64,000 nucleotides of DNA. Source: Agromyces marinus. GTDB lineage: Bacteria > Actinomycetota > Actinomycetes > Actinomycetales > Microbacteriaceae. Within the stretch, counting starts at the first letter, position 1, and the number at the start of each line of letters is the position of its first letter. A program made the position numbers and the translations under genes. Below the pieces are notes generated by a model, which did not search any database, had not been told where the DNA came from, and saw only the letters and a program-made list of their open reading frames with translations. Shown here in pieces: positions 52,768-63,471 of this stretch. Location of the stretch: the NCBI RefSeq assembly GCF_021442325.1, contig NZ_CP087879.1:2294001-2358000 (forward strand), given 5' to 3'.

Positions 52768-53336
52768 CGGCCGCGGTGCCGGCGGGCGCGCCCGTCCGCG
52801 ATGCCGTGCTGTCCCGGCGTTCCCGCCCGAAGGTGACGGATGCCTCCCCGGCCGATGCCGAGCTCGAGATGCTGCTGCAGGCCGCCTCCCGGGTGGCCGA
52901 TCACGCCGCGCTCGCACCCTGGCGGGTGATCGCGCTGCGCGGGCGCGCACGGGCCCGGCTGGGCGATGCGTTCGTCGCGGCATCCGGGTTCGACGGACCC
53001 GCCGCGCTGGCCCTCGCGGCCAAGCCGCTCCGGGCACCGCTGCTGCTGGCCGTCGTCGCCGCTCCCCGGCCGCACCCGAAGGTGCCCGCCTGGGAGCAGG
53101 AGGCCTGCGCGGCGGGCGTCGGGCACACGCTCGAACTGCTCCTCGACGAGGCGGGGTGGGGCGTCATGTGGCGCACCGGACCGTTCACGCGGCATCCCGA
53201 GGTCGCCCGGATGCACGCGCTCGCCGAGCACGAGCACCTCATGGGCTGGCTGTACGTCGGCGGCCGGCTCGAGTCGGAGCGACCGCCGCGACGCGCTTCG
53301 GACCCCGCCCGAGGCCGCTTCAGCGTCCTCGGCTGA
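52764..53336 (+). CDS. Nitroreductase-family protein
   Basis: 190 aa. Opens with RDAVLSRRSRPKVTDASPAD, the SRRS FMN-phosphate motif of nitroreductases, and continues with ACAAGVGHTLELLLDEAGWG, the conserved substrate-side helix, and EHLMGWLYVG near the end. Like YdjA-type members it is short. Overlaps msrB by 4 nt, so expressed with it, perhaps in oxidative stress repair. Substrate unknown. Confidence 0.85.
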   Translation: MTAAVPAGAPVRDAVLSRRSRPKVTDASPADAELEMLLQAASRVADHAALAPWRVIALRGRARARLGDAFVAASGFDGPAALALAAKPLRAPLLLAVVAAPRPHPKVPAWEQEACAAGVGHTLELLLDEAGWGVMWRTGPFTRHPEVARMHALAEHEHLMGWLYVGGRLESERPPRRASDPARGRFSVLG

Positions 53337-53342
53337 GCGGCC

Positions 53343-54434
53343 CTACGGCCGCCCCGGGCCGTCTGCCCCGGAATCAGCCGCGAGCGGGTCGACCGGCGCG
53401 ACGTGCCGCGCGGCACGCGGCCTGAGGCTCGCGAACACGACCGCGACGAGCGCGAGGACCGTGCCCGCGATCGTCGCGAAGCCGACCGGCCGCCCGGGCG
53501 TCGGGAGCAGCAGGTCGATCGCGAGTGCGGCCGAGAGCTGACCGGCGACGAGCCCGAGCGAGAGCACGAGGACCCCGACGCGACGCACCAGCACGGCCTG
53601 GGCGGCGATGAAGACGCAGCCGATGGCGCCACCGGCGTACAGCCACGGCTCCGAGGGGAACTCGGTCGGCCAGCCGACGGATGCCGCGTGCACGAGCATC
53701 ACGGCGACGAGCACGCTCGTGCCGAGGGCGAAGTTCGTCAGGGTCGCCGCGAAGGCGCTCGACGACGCCGTGCGGACGCGACCGTTCATCGCCTGCTGCC
53801 AGGCTGCGCCGATGCCCGCCGTGAACGGCAGCACGAGCAGCCACAGCGGGACCTCGCCCGCGACCTGGGCCGAGAGCGCCCAGACCACGGCCGCGAGCGC
53901 GAGCACCGCGCCCGCGACGCGGTTGGCGCTCAGCGGACGCCGGCCGCCCGGGCCGAGGCCGAGCGCGTCGAACACGACGCCGCCGAGCGTCTGCCCCGCG
54001 ACGATGCCGACCGTGAACAGCGCGACGCCGAGGACCCCGACCGCGATGCCCTGCGTGGCGACGAACCACGCTCCCGCGGCACCGCCGAGCAGCATCCACC
54101 AGGCGAGGCGACCCGTGCGCACCGCGTCGCGCATGCGGCCCACGCCGCGGCGCCCCTCGGGCCACAGTGCGAGTCCGACGAGGAGGATCGCGAGGCCAGA
54201 GCCGAACGACACGACCGCCGCGACCGAGAAGTCGTCGAGCCGGCGCGAGAGCTCCCCGTTGATGCGGGACTGCACCGCGATGAGCGCACCGGACACGACG
54301 ACGAGCGCGATCGCCGCCCACATGGGCGGGCGCGACGGCTCGGCGTGCGCGTGGTGGTGCTCGGCGTCGCGTTCGTGCTGGTCGGCCGCGCCGGGCGTCT
54401 CGGGCGGAACCGGACGCTCCGTGGATCTCGACAT
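53343..54434 (-). CDS. DMT-superfamily transporter, YdcZ/DUF606-like
   Basis: 363 aa with about ten transmembrane helices in two repeats of five, each resembling the YdcZ (DUF606) family: VVVSGALIAVQSRINGELSR in the first half and the AAWQQAMNGRVRTASSSAFA counterpart in the second. The N-terminal ~38 residues are His/Pro-rich and soluble. The ATG at 54434 lies only 2 bp from the tRNA-Thr 3' end without a ribosome-binding site; a start at the internal Met 38 (54323) is possible. Substrate unknown. Confidence 0.82.
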   Translation of the reverse strand: MSRSTERPVPPETPGAADQHERDAEHHHAHAEPSRPPMWAAIALVVVSGALIAVQSRINGELSRRLDDFSVAAVVSFGSGLAILLVGLALWPEGRRGVGRMRDAVRTGRLAWWMLLGGAAGAWFVATQGIAVGVLGVALFTVGIVAGQTLGGVVFDALGLGPGGRRPLSANRVAGAVLALAAVVWALSAQVAGEVPLWLLVLPFTAGIGAAWQQAMNGRVRTASSSAFAATLTNFALGTSVLVAVMLVHAASVGWPTEFPSEPWLYAGGAIGCVFIAAQAVLVRRVGVLVLSLGLVAGQLSAALAIDLLLPTPGRPVGFATIAGTVLALVAVVFASLRPRAARHVAPVDPLAADSGADGPGRP

Positions 54435-54436
54435 CG

Positions 54437-54509
54437 AGCCGGCTACGGGACTCGAACCCGTAACCACCGCTTTACAAGAGCGGTGCGCTACCAATTGCGC
54501 CAAGCCGGC
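54437..54509 (-). tRNA. tRNA-Thr(TGT)
   Basis: Acceptor GCCGGCT/AGCCGGC, D arm GCGC-AATTGGTA-GCGC, anticodon stem CCGCT/AGCGG with loop CTTGTAA (anticodon TGT, codon ACA), T arm ACGGG-TTCGAGT-CCCGT, discriminator T. CCA is not encoded. 73 nt. Confidence 0.93.
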
Positions 54510-54546
54510 AGGGGATGCAGGACATCCTACCGGCGCCCGGGCGGGA

Positions 54547-54584
54547 AGCGCGAAGGGCCCGGCCGAGGCCGGACCCTTCGCGCT
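54547..54584 (-). terminator. Terminator of the DsbA-like gene
   Basis: AGCGCGAAGGG pairs with CCCTTCGCGCT, then after a C-A mismatch CCGGCC pairs with GGCCGG around a GA turn. It starts 15 bp past the DsbA-like stop, before tRNA-Thr. Confidence 0.85.
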
Positions 54585-54598
54585 GGTGGCTGGTGCGC

Positions 54599-55522
54599 TC
54601 AGCCCGCTTCGGGCGTGGGCGTCGGAGTCGGCGTCGCCTCGGACTCGCTGTAGCTCTCGCCCGTGGCCTGGAGCACGAACGCCTGGAACTCGGCCGGGTC
54701 CTCGAGCGAACCGACGTACTGCTTGCCGTTCACGAGCACGGTCGGGGTGCCGGTGATCGAGGGCAGGTCGGAGTTCGGGATCGGCTGGGTCAGCGCCCGC
54801 TCGGTGGCATCCTGCACCCAGTCCTTGAACCGCACGTCCTCGATGCAGTTCTCGACGGAGGCTGCGGCACCCGCCTCGGAGGCGATCGCGAAGATCTCGT
54901 CGTCGGTCAGGCCCGCGCTGAGCTCCTCGGGCTGGTTCTCGAACATGAGGGCGTTGAAGTCGAAGAACGCCTCGGGCGACTTCTCGGCCACGCAGGCCGC
55001 GGCGTTCGCCGCGCGCAGCGAGTACTGGGTCCCTGCGGACTTGTTGGTCAGGATCGCGATCGGGTGGACCTCGAGCGTCGCCGCGCCCTGCTCGACCATG
55101 GTTCGCATGGTCTCGCCGTTGGTCTGCTCGAACAGGCCGCAGAACGGGCACAGGTAGTCGACGAACACCACGATGTTCGCGACGGTGCCGCTCTCGTCGG
55201 GCACGGTCGGCGTCGGCTCGCCGTCGGCGGGGATCGCGGGCGTCTGGACCGCGTCGATGCCCTCGGTCTCGCCTGCGACGAGCAGGATGCCGTCGCTGGC
55301 CATGTTCAGCGGGCCGGGACCGGCGGGTCGGATGCTGTTGAAGATGAGTCCGCCGATGAGCGCCGCGACGGCGATCACCGCGACGACGACGCCGCCCTGG
55401 ATCAGGAGTCGATTGCGGCGCTCCTTCTTCTTCTGCTCCTCGCGAAGCGCGCGTGCCTTCTCGCGAGCGGCTTCACGTCGCTCGTTCCTGCTGGGGCGTG
55501 GCTCTGATCCGCCAGTGCTCAT
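54599..55522 (-). CDS. Membrane-anchored DsbA-family thioredoxin-fold protein
   Basis: 307 aa. A charged, basic cytoplasmic N-terminus (~40 residues), one transmembrane helix (LLIQGGVVVAVIAVAALIGG) and an extracytoplasmic thioredoxin fold with the DsbA-type active site YLCPFCGLFE. The cis-Pro loop is SITGTPTVLVNG. It likely forms or isomerises disulfides in exported proteins. ATG at 55522; a longer frame to 55660 would run through the promoter. It ends in a Thr/Pro tail. Confidence 0.9.
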   Translation of the reverse strand: MSTGGSEPRPSRNERREAAREKARALREEQKKKERRNRLLIQGGVVVAVIAVAALIGGLIFNSIRPAGPGPLNMASDGILLVAGETEGIDAVQTPAIPADGEPTPTVPDESGTVANIVVFVDYLCPFCGLFEQTNGETMRTMVEQGAATLEVHPIAILTNKSAGTQYSLRAANAAACVAEKSPEAFFDFNALMFENQPEELSAGLTDDEIFAIASEAGAAASVENCIEDVRFKDWVQDATERALTQPIPNSDLPSITGTPTVLVNGKQYVGSLEDPAEFQAFVLQATGESYSESEATPTPTPTPEAG

Positions 55523-55710
55523 CGATGGTCTCCGGGTCGCTGTGGGGCGCGTGCGAGTGCGGGCGCACGCTCGGTCAGTGTAGGAGCGATCACTGTGAAT
55601 CGTCCAAACGAACCCATGGCATACTGTCAGGGCGTCGACGTCGATGTCGACGCTCCCCATTCACAACGGATCGTCCGGCACGTACCTGCCGGTGAAGGAG
55701 AAGCAGAACC

Positions 55711-56811
<1,101 letters not shown>

Positions 56812-56824
56812 CCTCGGTCGCCTG

Positions 56825-56859
56825 CGAAGCCGGTCGGGCCCTCGGCCCGTCCGGCTTCG
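56825..56859 (+). terminator. Terminator of the MsiK-type gene
   Basis: CGAAGCCGG-T-CGGGCC / GGCCCG-T-CCGGCTTCG with a CTC loop, one T-T mismatch, 14 bp past the stop. Confidence 0.85.
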
Positions 56860-56885
56860 TCGTCTCCGGCACTACGCTGGTCCCG

Positions 56886-58202
56886 ATGAGTCGAACCCTC
56901 TCGATCACGTCGGCGATGACCGACCCCGCCCTGCTCGACCTGCCGTGGGAGCTCCCCCTCGAGGCGTGGCCGAATGAGACCATCGCCGCCCTGCCGAAGG
57001 GCATCTCCCGACACCTGGTGCGGTTCGCGCACCTCGGCGGTCACGTGGTCGCCATCAAGGAGACCACGTCCGAGATGGCCGCACGCGAGTACGAGATGCT
57101 CCGCGCGCTGCAGCGACTCGAGGTTCCGTGCGTCGAGCCGGCGGCGGTCATCACGAACCGGTCGGATGCCGACGGGGAGCCGCTCCGTTCGGTGCTGGTC
57201 ACACGGCACCTGCGGTTCTCGCTGCCGTACCGTGCGCTGTTCTCGCAGACGCTGCGCCCCGACACGGCGACGCGCCTCGTCGACGCGCTCGCGGTGCTGC
57301 TCGTGCGCCTGCACATCATCGGCTTCTTCTGGGGCGACGTCTCGCTCTCCAACACGCTGTTCCGGCGCGACGCCGGCGCGTTCGCGGCGTACCTGGTGGA
57401 TGCCGAGACCGGCAGGCTCCACGAGGGCGGGTTGTCGAACGGGCAGCGCGAGCACGACCTCGAGATCGCCAGGGTGAACATCGCCGGCGAACTGCTCGAC
57501 CTCGAGGCGGGCGGCCGCGTGGCGGACGGGCTCGACCCGGTCCGGATCTCGGACGGCATCCTCGACGCGTACCGCAGCCTCTGGTCGGAGCTCACGGGCA
57601 GCGAGTCCTTCGGGATGGCCGAACGATGGCGGATCAACGAGCGAGTCACGCGCCTGAACGAGCTCGGGTTCGACATCGAGGAGCTCGCGATCCGGACGGA
57701 CGAGTCGGGAACGACGCTGCGGATCCAGCCGAAGGTCGTCGACGCCGGGCACCACCAGCGACGCCTGCTGCGCCTGACCGGCCTCGACGCCGGCGAGAAC
57801 CAGGCACGGCGCCTGCTCAACGACCTCGACTCGTACCGCGCGGCGTACCGTCGGGACGACGACGAGGAGATGGTCGCGCACGAGTGGCTCATGCGCGTGT
57901 TCGAGCCCGTCGTGCGTGCGGTCCCGCACGAGCTGCGCGGCAAGCTCGAGCCCGCCGAGGTGTTCCACCAGTTGCTCGAGCACCGCTGGTACCTCGCGCA
58001 GCGCGAGGGCCGGGACATCCCGCTCGCCGAGGCGCTGACGTCGTACCTCAACGAGGTGCTCCGGCACCGCCGGGACGAGGCGACCGTCATCGGCCCGCCG
58101 ACGGAGGCGATGACGGCCGCGCTGCCGGCGATCGCCCCCGACACCTCGGCCGTCCCGGTGCACGACCCGGACGACGACGAGGACTGGCGCCTCAAGGTCT
58201 GA
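56886..58202 (+). CDS. DUF4032 protein, kinase-like
   Basis: 438 aa. Matches DUF4032, a lipopolysaccharide-kinase-like family. The N-terminal half resembles a small kinase fold: VVAIKETT supplies the ATP-contacting Lys, GFFWGDVSLSNTLFR the catalytic-loop Asp/Asn, and YLVDAETG the metal Asp. The second half is helical and ends in an acidic tail. No neighbour indicates a substrate. Starts 74 bp after the MsiK-type gene, separated by a terminator. Confidence 0.85.
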   Translation: MSRTLSITSAMTDPALLDLPWELPLEAWPNETIAALPKGISRHLVRFAHLGGHVVAIKETTSEMAAREYEMLRALQRLEVPCVEPAAVITNRSDADGEPLRSVLVTRHLRFSLPYRALFSQTLRPDTATRLVDALAVLLVRLHIIGFFWGDVSLSNTLFRRDAGAFAAYLVDAETGRLHEGGLSNGQREHDLEIARVNIAGELLDLEAGGRVADGLDPVRISDGILDAYRSLWSELTGSESFGMAERWRINERVTRLNELGFDIEELAIRTDESGTTLRIQPKVVDAGHHQRRLLRLTGLDAGENQARRLLNDLDSYRAAYRRDDDEEMVAHEWLMRVFEPVVRAVPHELRGKLEPAEVFHQLLEHRWYLAQREGRDIPLAEALTSYLNEVLRHRRDEATVIGPPTEAMTAALPAIAPDTSAVPVHDPDDDEDWRLKV

Positions 58203-58223
58203 CGCCGGACCGGGCGGGCCCGG

Positions 58224-59240
58224 TCAGGCGGGCCGGGACGCTCGCAGCCGGGCGACCTCGTAGAGCGTGACGGATGCCGCGATGCCGGCGTTCAGCGACT
58301 CGGTCGCCGCCGAGATCGGGATCGACACGACCGCGTCGCACGTCTCGGTCACGAGCCTCGACAGGCCCTTGCCCTCGGATCCGACGACGATCACGATCGG
58401 CCGGTCGGCGAAGTCGAGGCCGGGAAGGCTCACGTCGCCGTCGCCGTCGAGGCCGAGCACGAAGACCCCGCGCTGCTTGAGCGCCTTGAGCGTCTGCGTC
58501 AGGTTCGACGCCATCGCGACCGGTACCCGGGCCGCGGCGCCCGCGGAGGTCTTCCACGCGGCGGCCGTGACGCCCACGGAGCGCCGCTGCGGCACGATCA
58601 CGCCCTGCCCGCCGAATGCGGCGGTCGAGCGGATGATCGCACCGAGGTTGCGCGGGTCGGTCACGCCGTCGAGCGCGACGAACAGCGGGGTCAGGCCGGA
58701 GTCGATCACCTGGTCGAGCAGGTCCTCGGCGTGCGCGTACTCGTACGGCGGCACCTTGAGCGCGAGGCCCTGGTGCACTCCGCCCTCGCCGGCGAGCCGG
58801 TCGAGCTCGGGGCGCATGACCTCGAGGATCGGGATGCCGCGACCGGTCGCGACCTTGACGGCCTCCTTCACGCGGTCGTCCATCTCGATCCGGGACGCGA
58901 GGTAGAGCGTCGTCGCGGGGACCCGCGTGCGCAGCGCCTCGACGACCGCGTTGCGACCCGTGACGATCTCGGACTCGTCGCCCGACTTCGCGCGCCGGGC
59001 AGCACCCGACGCGCCGCGCGGCGCGGCCTGGCGCTGGCCCCCGCGGCCGCCTGACTTCGCGGCCGCGCGTTCGGCGGCCGCCTTCTTCTTGTGGGCCTGG
59101 TGGTATGGGCGGTCCTCGGCCTTGGGCGTGGGCCCCTTGCCTTCGAGCGCCTTGCGGCTGTGCCCGCCGGTGCCGACCTTCTGGCCCTTGCCCTTCTTGC
59201 GCACCGCTCCGGCGCGAGGCTTTCCGCTGCTGCCCTTCAT
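58224..59240 (-). CDS. rlmB: 23S rRNA (guanosine-2'-O)-methyltransferase RlmB-like (TrmH family)
   Basis: 338 aa SpoU/TrmH family. The first ~90 residues are a Lys/Gly/Arg-rich extension common in actinobacterial Rlm[16 protein letters not shown] begins the RNA-binding domain; [20 protein letters not shown] (motif 1), [15 protein letters not shown] (motif 2) and [20 protein letters not shown] (motif 3, quoted to 20 residues) form the SAM knot. ATG at 59240 overlaps the cysS stop by ATGA, a conserved pairing. Confidence 0.95.
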   Translation of the reverse strand: MKGSSGKPRAGAVRKKGKGQKVGTGGHSRKALEGKGPTPKAEDRPYHQAHKKKAAAERAAAKSGGRGGQRQAAPRGASGAARRAKSGDESEIVTGRNAVVEALRTRVPATTLYLASRIEMDDRVKEAVKVATGRGIPILEVMRPELDRLAGEGGVHQGLALKVPPYEYAHAEDLLDQVIDSGLTPLFVALDGVTDPRNLGAIIRSTAAFGGQGVIVPQRRSVGVTAAAWKTSAGAAARVPVAMASNLTQTLKALKQRGVFVLGLDGDGDVSLPGLDFADRPIVIVVGSEGKGLSRLVTETCDAVVSIPISAATESLNAGIAASVTLYEVARLRASRPA

Positions 59241-60661
59241 GAGGTGAGGCTCCAATGCGTTCCGGTCTGACTGTCTTCGATGGTGATTCCGGCGTCCGCG
59301 AGCTCTGCGCGGATCCGGTCGGCGGCCGCCCAGTCCTTCGACTCGCGGGCCGCCCGGCGATCGGCGATGAGGCGCTCGACGAGCGCGTCGAGTGCGGTCG
59401 CGGCCGGCCCGGCATCCGTCGCCCAGGCCGGGTCGGTGGGGTCGATGCCGAGCACGCGGACCATGGCGAGCGCCTGGCCGCGCAGGCGGGCCGCCGCGCC
59501 GAGGTCCTCGCCGTCGAGCGCGAGGTTGCCCGCGCGCACGGTCTCGTGCAGGACGCCGAGCGCCTGCGGAACCCCGAGGTCGTCGTCCATCGCCTCGGCG
59601 AAGGCGTCGGGCCACGCGGCATCCGCCCCGTCGTCCTGGTACCGGGTGCCGGCGAGCCGGCGCTGCACGCGGTTGAGGAAGGTCCGGATGCGGTCGACCG
59701 CGGCCTCGGCCTCGGCGAGCGAGTCGGGCGAGTAGTCGAGGGTCGAACGGTAGTGCGCCTGGCCGAGGAGGTAGCGCACGGCGAGCGGCGAGGCGAGCGC
59801 GGTGAGTTCGTGCGCGTACACCGAGTTGCCGAGCGACTTCGACATCTTCTGGCCGCCGATGTTCACGAGGCCGTTGTGCACCCAGTAGCGCGCGAAGCCG
59901 TCACCGGCGGCCGTGGACTGCGCGAGCTCGTTCTCGTGGTGCGGGAAGCGCAGGTCGAGCCCGCCGCCGTGGATGTCGAACCGTGCGCCGAGGTAGCGGG
60001 CGGCCATCGCCGAGCACTCGATGTGCCAACCGGGCCTGCCCGGACCCCACGGCGACTCCCAGCCCGCCGAACGCGGCTCGGTCGGCTTGTGGCCCTTCCA
60101 CAGCGCGAAGTCGCGGGGGTCGCGCTTGCCGCGCGGGTCGGAGTCGGCCGCGGCCTCCATGTTCTCGCGCGCCTGGCGGGTCAGCTCGCCGTAGGCGGCC
60201 CAGCTGCCGGTGTCGAAGTACACGTCGCCCGACCCGTCGGCGGCCGGGTAGGCGTGCCCGCGGTCGATGAGGCGCTGGATCATCCGCTGCATCTGCGTGA
60301 CGCTCGCGGTGGCCCGCGGCTCGTAGGTCGGCGGCAGGATGCCGAGCGCGTTGTACGCGGCGGTGAACTCGAGCTCGACCCGGTAGGCGAGCGACCACCA
60401 CTGCTCGCCGATCCCCTCCTCGGCTGCGGCATTCAGGATCTTGTCGTCGATGTCGGTGACGTTGCGCACGAAGGTCACCGCGAACCCGCGCGCCGTGAAC
60501 CAGCGGCGCATGATGTCGTAGACGAGGGCGCTGCGCAGGTGCCCGATGTGCGGGCTCGACTGCACCGTCGGTCCGCAGACGTACATGCCTACGCGCCCCT
60601 CCTCGAGGGGCGCGAAGTCACGCAGGGCCTGGGCCTTCGAGTCGTGGAGTCGCAGCGTCAC
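59237..60661 (-). CDS. cysS: Cysteine-tRNA ligase
   Basis: 474 aa class I synthetase. Cys and Zn-site [17 protein letters not shown] holds the HIGH motif, [20 protein letters not shown] carries the Zn ligand Cys, and [10 protein letters not shown] is KMSKS. Length normal. GTG start at 60661. It overlaps rlmB by 4 nt. Charges tRNA-Cys in the cytoplasm. Confidence 0.96.
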   Translation of the reverse strand: MTLRLHDSKAQALRDFAPLEEGRVGMYVCGPTVQSSPHIGHLRSALVYDIMRRWFTARGFAVTFVRNVTDIDDKILNAAAEEGIGEQWWSLAYRVELEFTAAYNALGILPPTYEPRATASVTQMQRMIQRLIDRGHAYPAADGSGDVYFDTGSWAAYGELTRQARENMEAAADSDPRGKRDPRDFALWKGHKPTEPRSAGWESPWGPGRPGWHIECSAMAARYLGARFDIHGGGLDLRFPHHENELAQSTAAGDGFARYWVHNGLVNIGGQKMSKSLGNSVYAHELTALASPLAVRYLLGQAHYRSTLDYSPDSLAEAEAAVDRIRTFLNRVQRRLAGTRYQDDGADAAWPDAFAEAMDDDLGVPQALGVLHETVRAGNLALDGEDLGAAARLRGQALAMVRVLGIDPTDPAWATDAGPAATALDALVERLIADRRAARESKDWAAADRIRAELADAGITIEDSQTGTHWSLTS

Positions 60662-60799
60662 CCGTCAAGCGTACCGGCGCGCCCGCGATCCGGGCTCGGC
60701 GCCCGGTCGCGCGGGACACCGGCGGCGCGAGACTCGGCGCACCGGGTCGATCCCGGCCGACCACCGCGGCCCGGAGCCCGCCGACGAGAGGATCCCCTG

Positions 60800-61390
60800 A
60801 TGACCATCCGACCCACCGCATCGATCCGCGCTCGCGCCGACGTCTCCGAGACGGATGCCGCCGGCAGCGCCGCCACCGCCCGACGGCGAAGGATCGCCCG
60901 AGCCGCCGCGTGGACGGCCGTCGCATTCCTCGTCGGCCAGTTCGGGGTCGGCGCGGCCGGCGTGCTCTCGGGGGCCGACGTCGCAGATCACGCGAGCCCC
61001 CTCGGTCGCGCGTCGGAGGCGCTCAGCGGGCTCGCCTTCCTCGCCGGTGCGGTCGCGCTCGCCGCACTCGCCCCCACCGGTGCGCGGCTCGCCGCCTGGA
61101 TTCCCGGGGTCGCCGGGCTCGCGGCATCCGGCGCGACGATGCTCTGGGTCGTCGCGACGGGCGTCGAACCGGCCGTGGAGGTCTTCCTGGCCGAGGTGGC
61201 GCTCACCGCGGTCGGCCTCGTGATCATCGGCGTGCTGGGATCGATGCGCCGACGGGTCTGGCCGTGGTGGGTGGGCGTCGCGGTCGCGCTCCTCATCCCG
61301 ATCATGTTCCTCGTTCCCCTGAACTCGATCCCCCTCGGCCTGATCTGGGCGGCAGTCGCGCTCACGGCGCGCCCCGACGCTCGATCCTGA
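60800..61390 (+). CDS. Integral membrane protein, unknown
   Basis: 196 aa with about five hydrophobic segments (including AFLVGQFGVGAAGVLSGADV and WVGVAVALLIPIMFLVPLN). The N-terminus is Ala/Arg-rich and soluble. It lies 33 bp ahead of the NarL-type sensor kinase on the same strand and may be part of its operon. ATG at 60800 follows GAGAGGATCC. Not recognised; it could be a partner sensor or DUF-type permease. Confidence 0.65.
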   Translation: MTIRPTASIRARADVSETDAAGSAATARRRRIARAAAWTAVAFLVGQFGVGAAGVLSGADVADHASPLGRASEALSGLAFLAGAVALAALAPTGARLAAWIPGVAGLAASGATMLWVVATGVEPAVEVFLAEVALTAVGLVIIGVLGSMRRRVWPWWVGVAVALLIPIMFLVPLNSIPLGLIWAAVALTARPDARS

Positions 61391-61422
61391 GCGGCGTGCA
61401 CTCCCGCCGCTACACTGCCGCC

Positions 61423-63471
61423 ATGGCGCCTGGCCCGGAGCGACCCGGCCGGACCGCGGCGAGCCGGCTCGCCGCCCGGCTCGTCGCGGCCTGCGCCGTG
61501 GCATCCGGAATCGTGATCCTCGTGTCGGTCCCGTCGGCATGGCGGATCCGGACCGAGGTCTGCACCGGCGAGTGCCCGCCCGGCGCGATCGACGCCGAGG
61601 CCGCCGCGCGTCTCGACGAGACCGGGCTCGGGGTCGCGGGGTACGTCGCGATCGGGCTCGTCCTCTCGCTCGTCCTGGCCGGGGCCTGCCTCGCGGTCTC
61701 GGCCCTCCTGCTCCGCGGCGCGAGCGCGAGCGAGACGACGGCGCGGGGAGCGATCACGGCCGCGGCCGCGCTCGTCGCGATCGCGGTCGGGTTCCCGCAG
61801 CTCGTGCCCGCGCTGGTCGCCGAGTACCCGGCCGCGGCGTGGCTCGGGACCCTCGCGGACGCCTCCGTCCTGCTCCTGGTGTGGTGGATCGCCGCGTTCC
61901 CGGACGGGGTCGTGCGCGGATGGTGGGCGCGGCTGCTCATCGTCGTCGCCGTTGCGTGGATCGCGCTGTCGATCGCGCCCGCGGGGACGGGAGCCGGCTC
62001 CGTCGCCGTCGCGGTCGGGACCGTCGTCGTCGCGGCGCTCGCGCTCGTGACCGTGATCGTGCGGCTGAGCCGACGCGACGACGCGGACCACCGGCTCGTC
62101 ATCGGGACATCCGCGACGATCGGCGGGGCCCTCGCAGCGCTCGCCGCAGCCGCCGTCGTCCAGGGCGCGGGCCTCGCGCCGGTCGGCGGCCTCGTCGACC
62201 TGGCCCTGCAGGCCCTCCTCGTCGCGGCCTTCCTCGCGATCCCGATCGCCGTCGCGTCCGCGGTGCTCCGGCGCGGTCTCTGGGGCCAGGCCGCCTCCAT
62301 CGCGCGCATCGTCGCGGCTTCGGCCGTCGCGATCGCGGCGGTCGCCGGGTTCGCGATCGCCGCCGCATCCCTCCACCTCGCCGGCGCCGAGCCGGCGGTC
62401 GCGCTCGCGGTGCCGGCCGCGGTGCTCGCCGTCGCGATCCCACCCCTCGATCGCCTCGCGGTCCGAGGAGCCCGGAGAGTGCTCACGGGAAGCGCCACCG
62501 ACCGGCGCCGCGCGCTCGGCGACCTCGACGGACGGCTCGCGCTCGCCGCGACCTCGGGGCCGGAACCCGGTCTGATCGAGGATGCACTCGCCCGTGCCCT
62601 CGGCGTCCGCGCCGCGCGGATCGAACTCGGCGCCGACGCCGTGAGCGAGGCCGACGACCCCGCTCCGACGCTCCGTCTCCCCGTGGTCCACGCCGGGCGG
62701 AGCGAGGGAGCCGTCGTCCTCGACCCCGGTCGGGCGGGTGCCGTGCTCGATCCGGCGCAGCGCGAGGCGCTCGAGCCCGTGCTGGCGCATCTCGCGGCCG
62801 TCCTGCACGCCCGTCGGCTGGCTCGGGAGCTCGAGGCATCCCGTCGCGCACTCCTGGCGGCCCGAGAGGACGAACGCCGCAGGGTGCGCGACGACCTGCA
62901 CGACGAGCTCGGACCGACCCTCGCTGCCGCGGCGCTGACGCTCGGCGCCGCGGAACGGGAGGCGACGCGCCATCCGCCGGACGCCGTGCGCCTCGTCGCC
63001 GATGCGCGGGCGCAGCTCGCCGCGGCGGTCGACGATGTGCGCAGGATCGTTCGCGGGCTCCGACCGCCCGTGCTCGACGACGTCGGCCTGGCCGAGGCGG
63101 TGCGCGCGTACGCCGCCGCGGTCGACGGCGCGGTCCGCGTCGAGGTCGTCGGCGGCGCTCCGGAGCCGCTGCCCGCCGCGGTGGAGGCGGCCGCGTACGC
63201 GATCGCACTCGAGGCGATCGCCAATGCGATCCGGCACTCCGGCGGCTCGCGATGCCGCGTCTCGTTCGGTCGCGACGGCGACCGCCTCGTGCTGGAGGTC
63301 GTGGACGACGGAACGGGCATCGCCGACGGCGCGCCGGGCATCGGATCGGCCTCGATGGAACGACGCGCTCGGGAGCAGGGCGGTCGGGTCGACATCGTCA
63401 GCGACGCCGCCGGGACGACGGTGCGAGCATCGCTTCCCCTGGCCGAGCCGGCCGCGGCGGAGGCGCCGTGA
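61423..63471 (+). CDS. NarL-type sensor histidine kinase, multi-pass
   Basis: 682 aa. An N-terminal region with about ten transmembrane helices, a GAF-like stretch (residues ~370-460), then HisKA_3: DERRRVRDDLHDELGPTLAA contains the phosphoacceptor His, and the HATPase shows AIANAIRHSGGSRCRVSFGR (N box), VVDDGTGIADGAPGIGSASM (G boxes). A typical NarL/DesK-type sensor of membrane or stress cues. It overlaps its response regulator by GTGA. Confidence 0.93.
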   Translation: MAPGPERPGRTAASRLAARLVAACAVASGIVILVSVPSAWRIRTEVCTGECPPGAIDAEAAARLDETGLGVAGYVAIGLVLSLVLAGACLAVSALLLRGASASETTARGAITAAAALVAIAVGFPQLVPALVAEYPAAAWLGTLADASVLLLVWWIAAFPDGVVRGWWARLLIVVAVAWIALSIAPAGTGAGSVAVAVGTVVVAALALVTVIVRLSRRDDADHRLVIGTSATIGGALAALAAAAVVQGAGLAPVGGLVDLALQALLVAAFLAIPIAVASAVLRRGLWGQAASIARIVAASAVAIAAVAGFAIAAASLHLAGAEPAVALAVPAAVLAVAIPPLDRLAVRGARRVLTGSATDRRRALGDLDGRLALAATSGPEPGLIEDALARALGVRAARIELGADAVSEADDPAPTLRLPVVHAGRSEGAVVLDPGRAGAVLDPAQREALEPVLAHLAAVLHARRLARELEASRRALLAAREDERRRVRDDLHDELGPTLAAAALTLGAAEREATRHPPDAVRLVADARAQLAAAVDDVRRIVRGLRPPVLDDVGLAEAVRAYAAAVDGAVRVEVVGGAPEPLPAAVEAAAYAIALEAIANAIRHSGGSRCRVSFGRDGDRLVLEVVDDGTGIADGAPGIGSASMERRAREQGGRVDIVSDAAGTTVRASLPLAEPAAAEAP

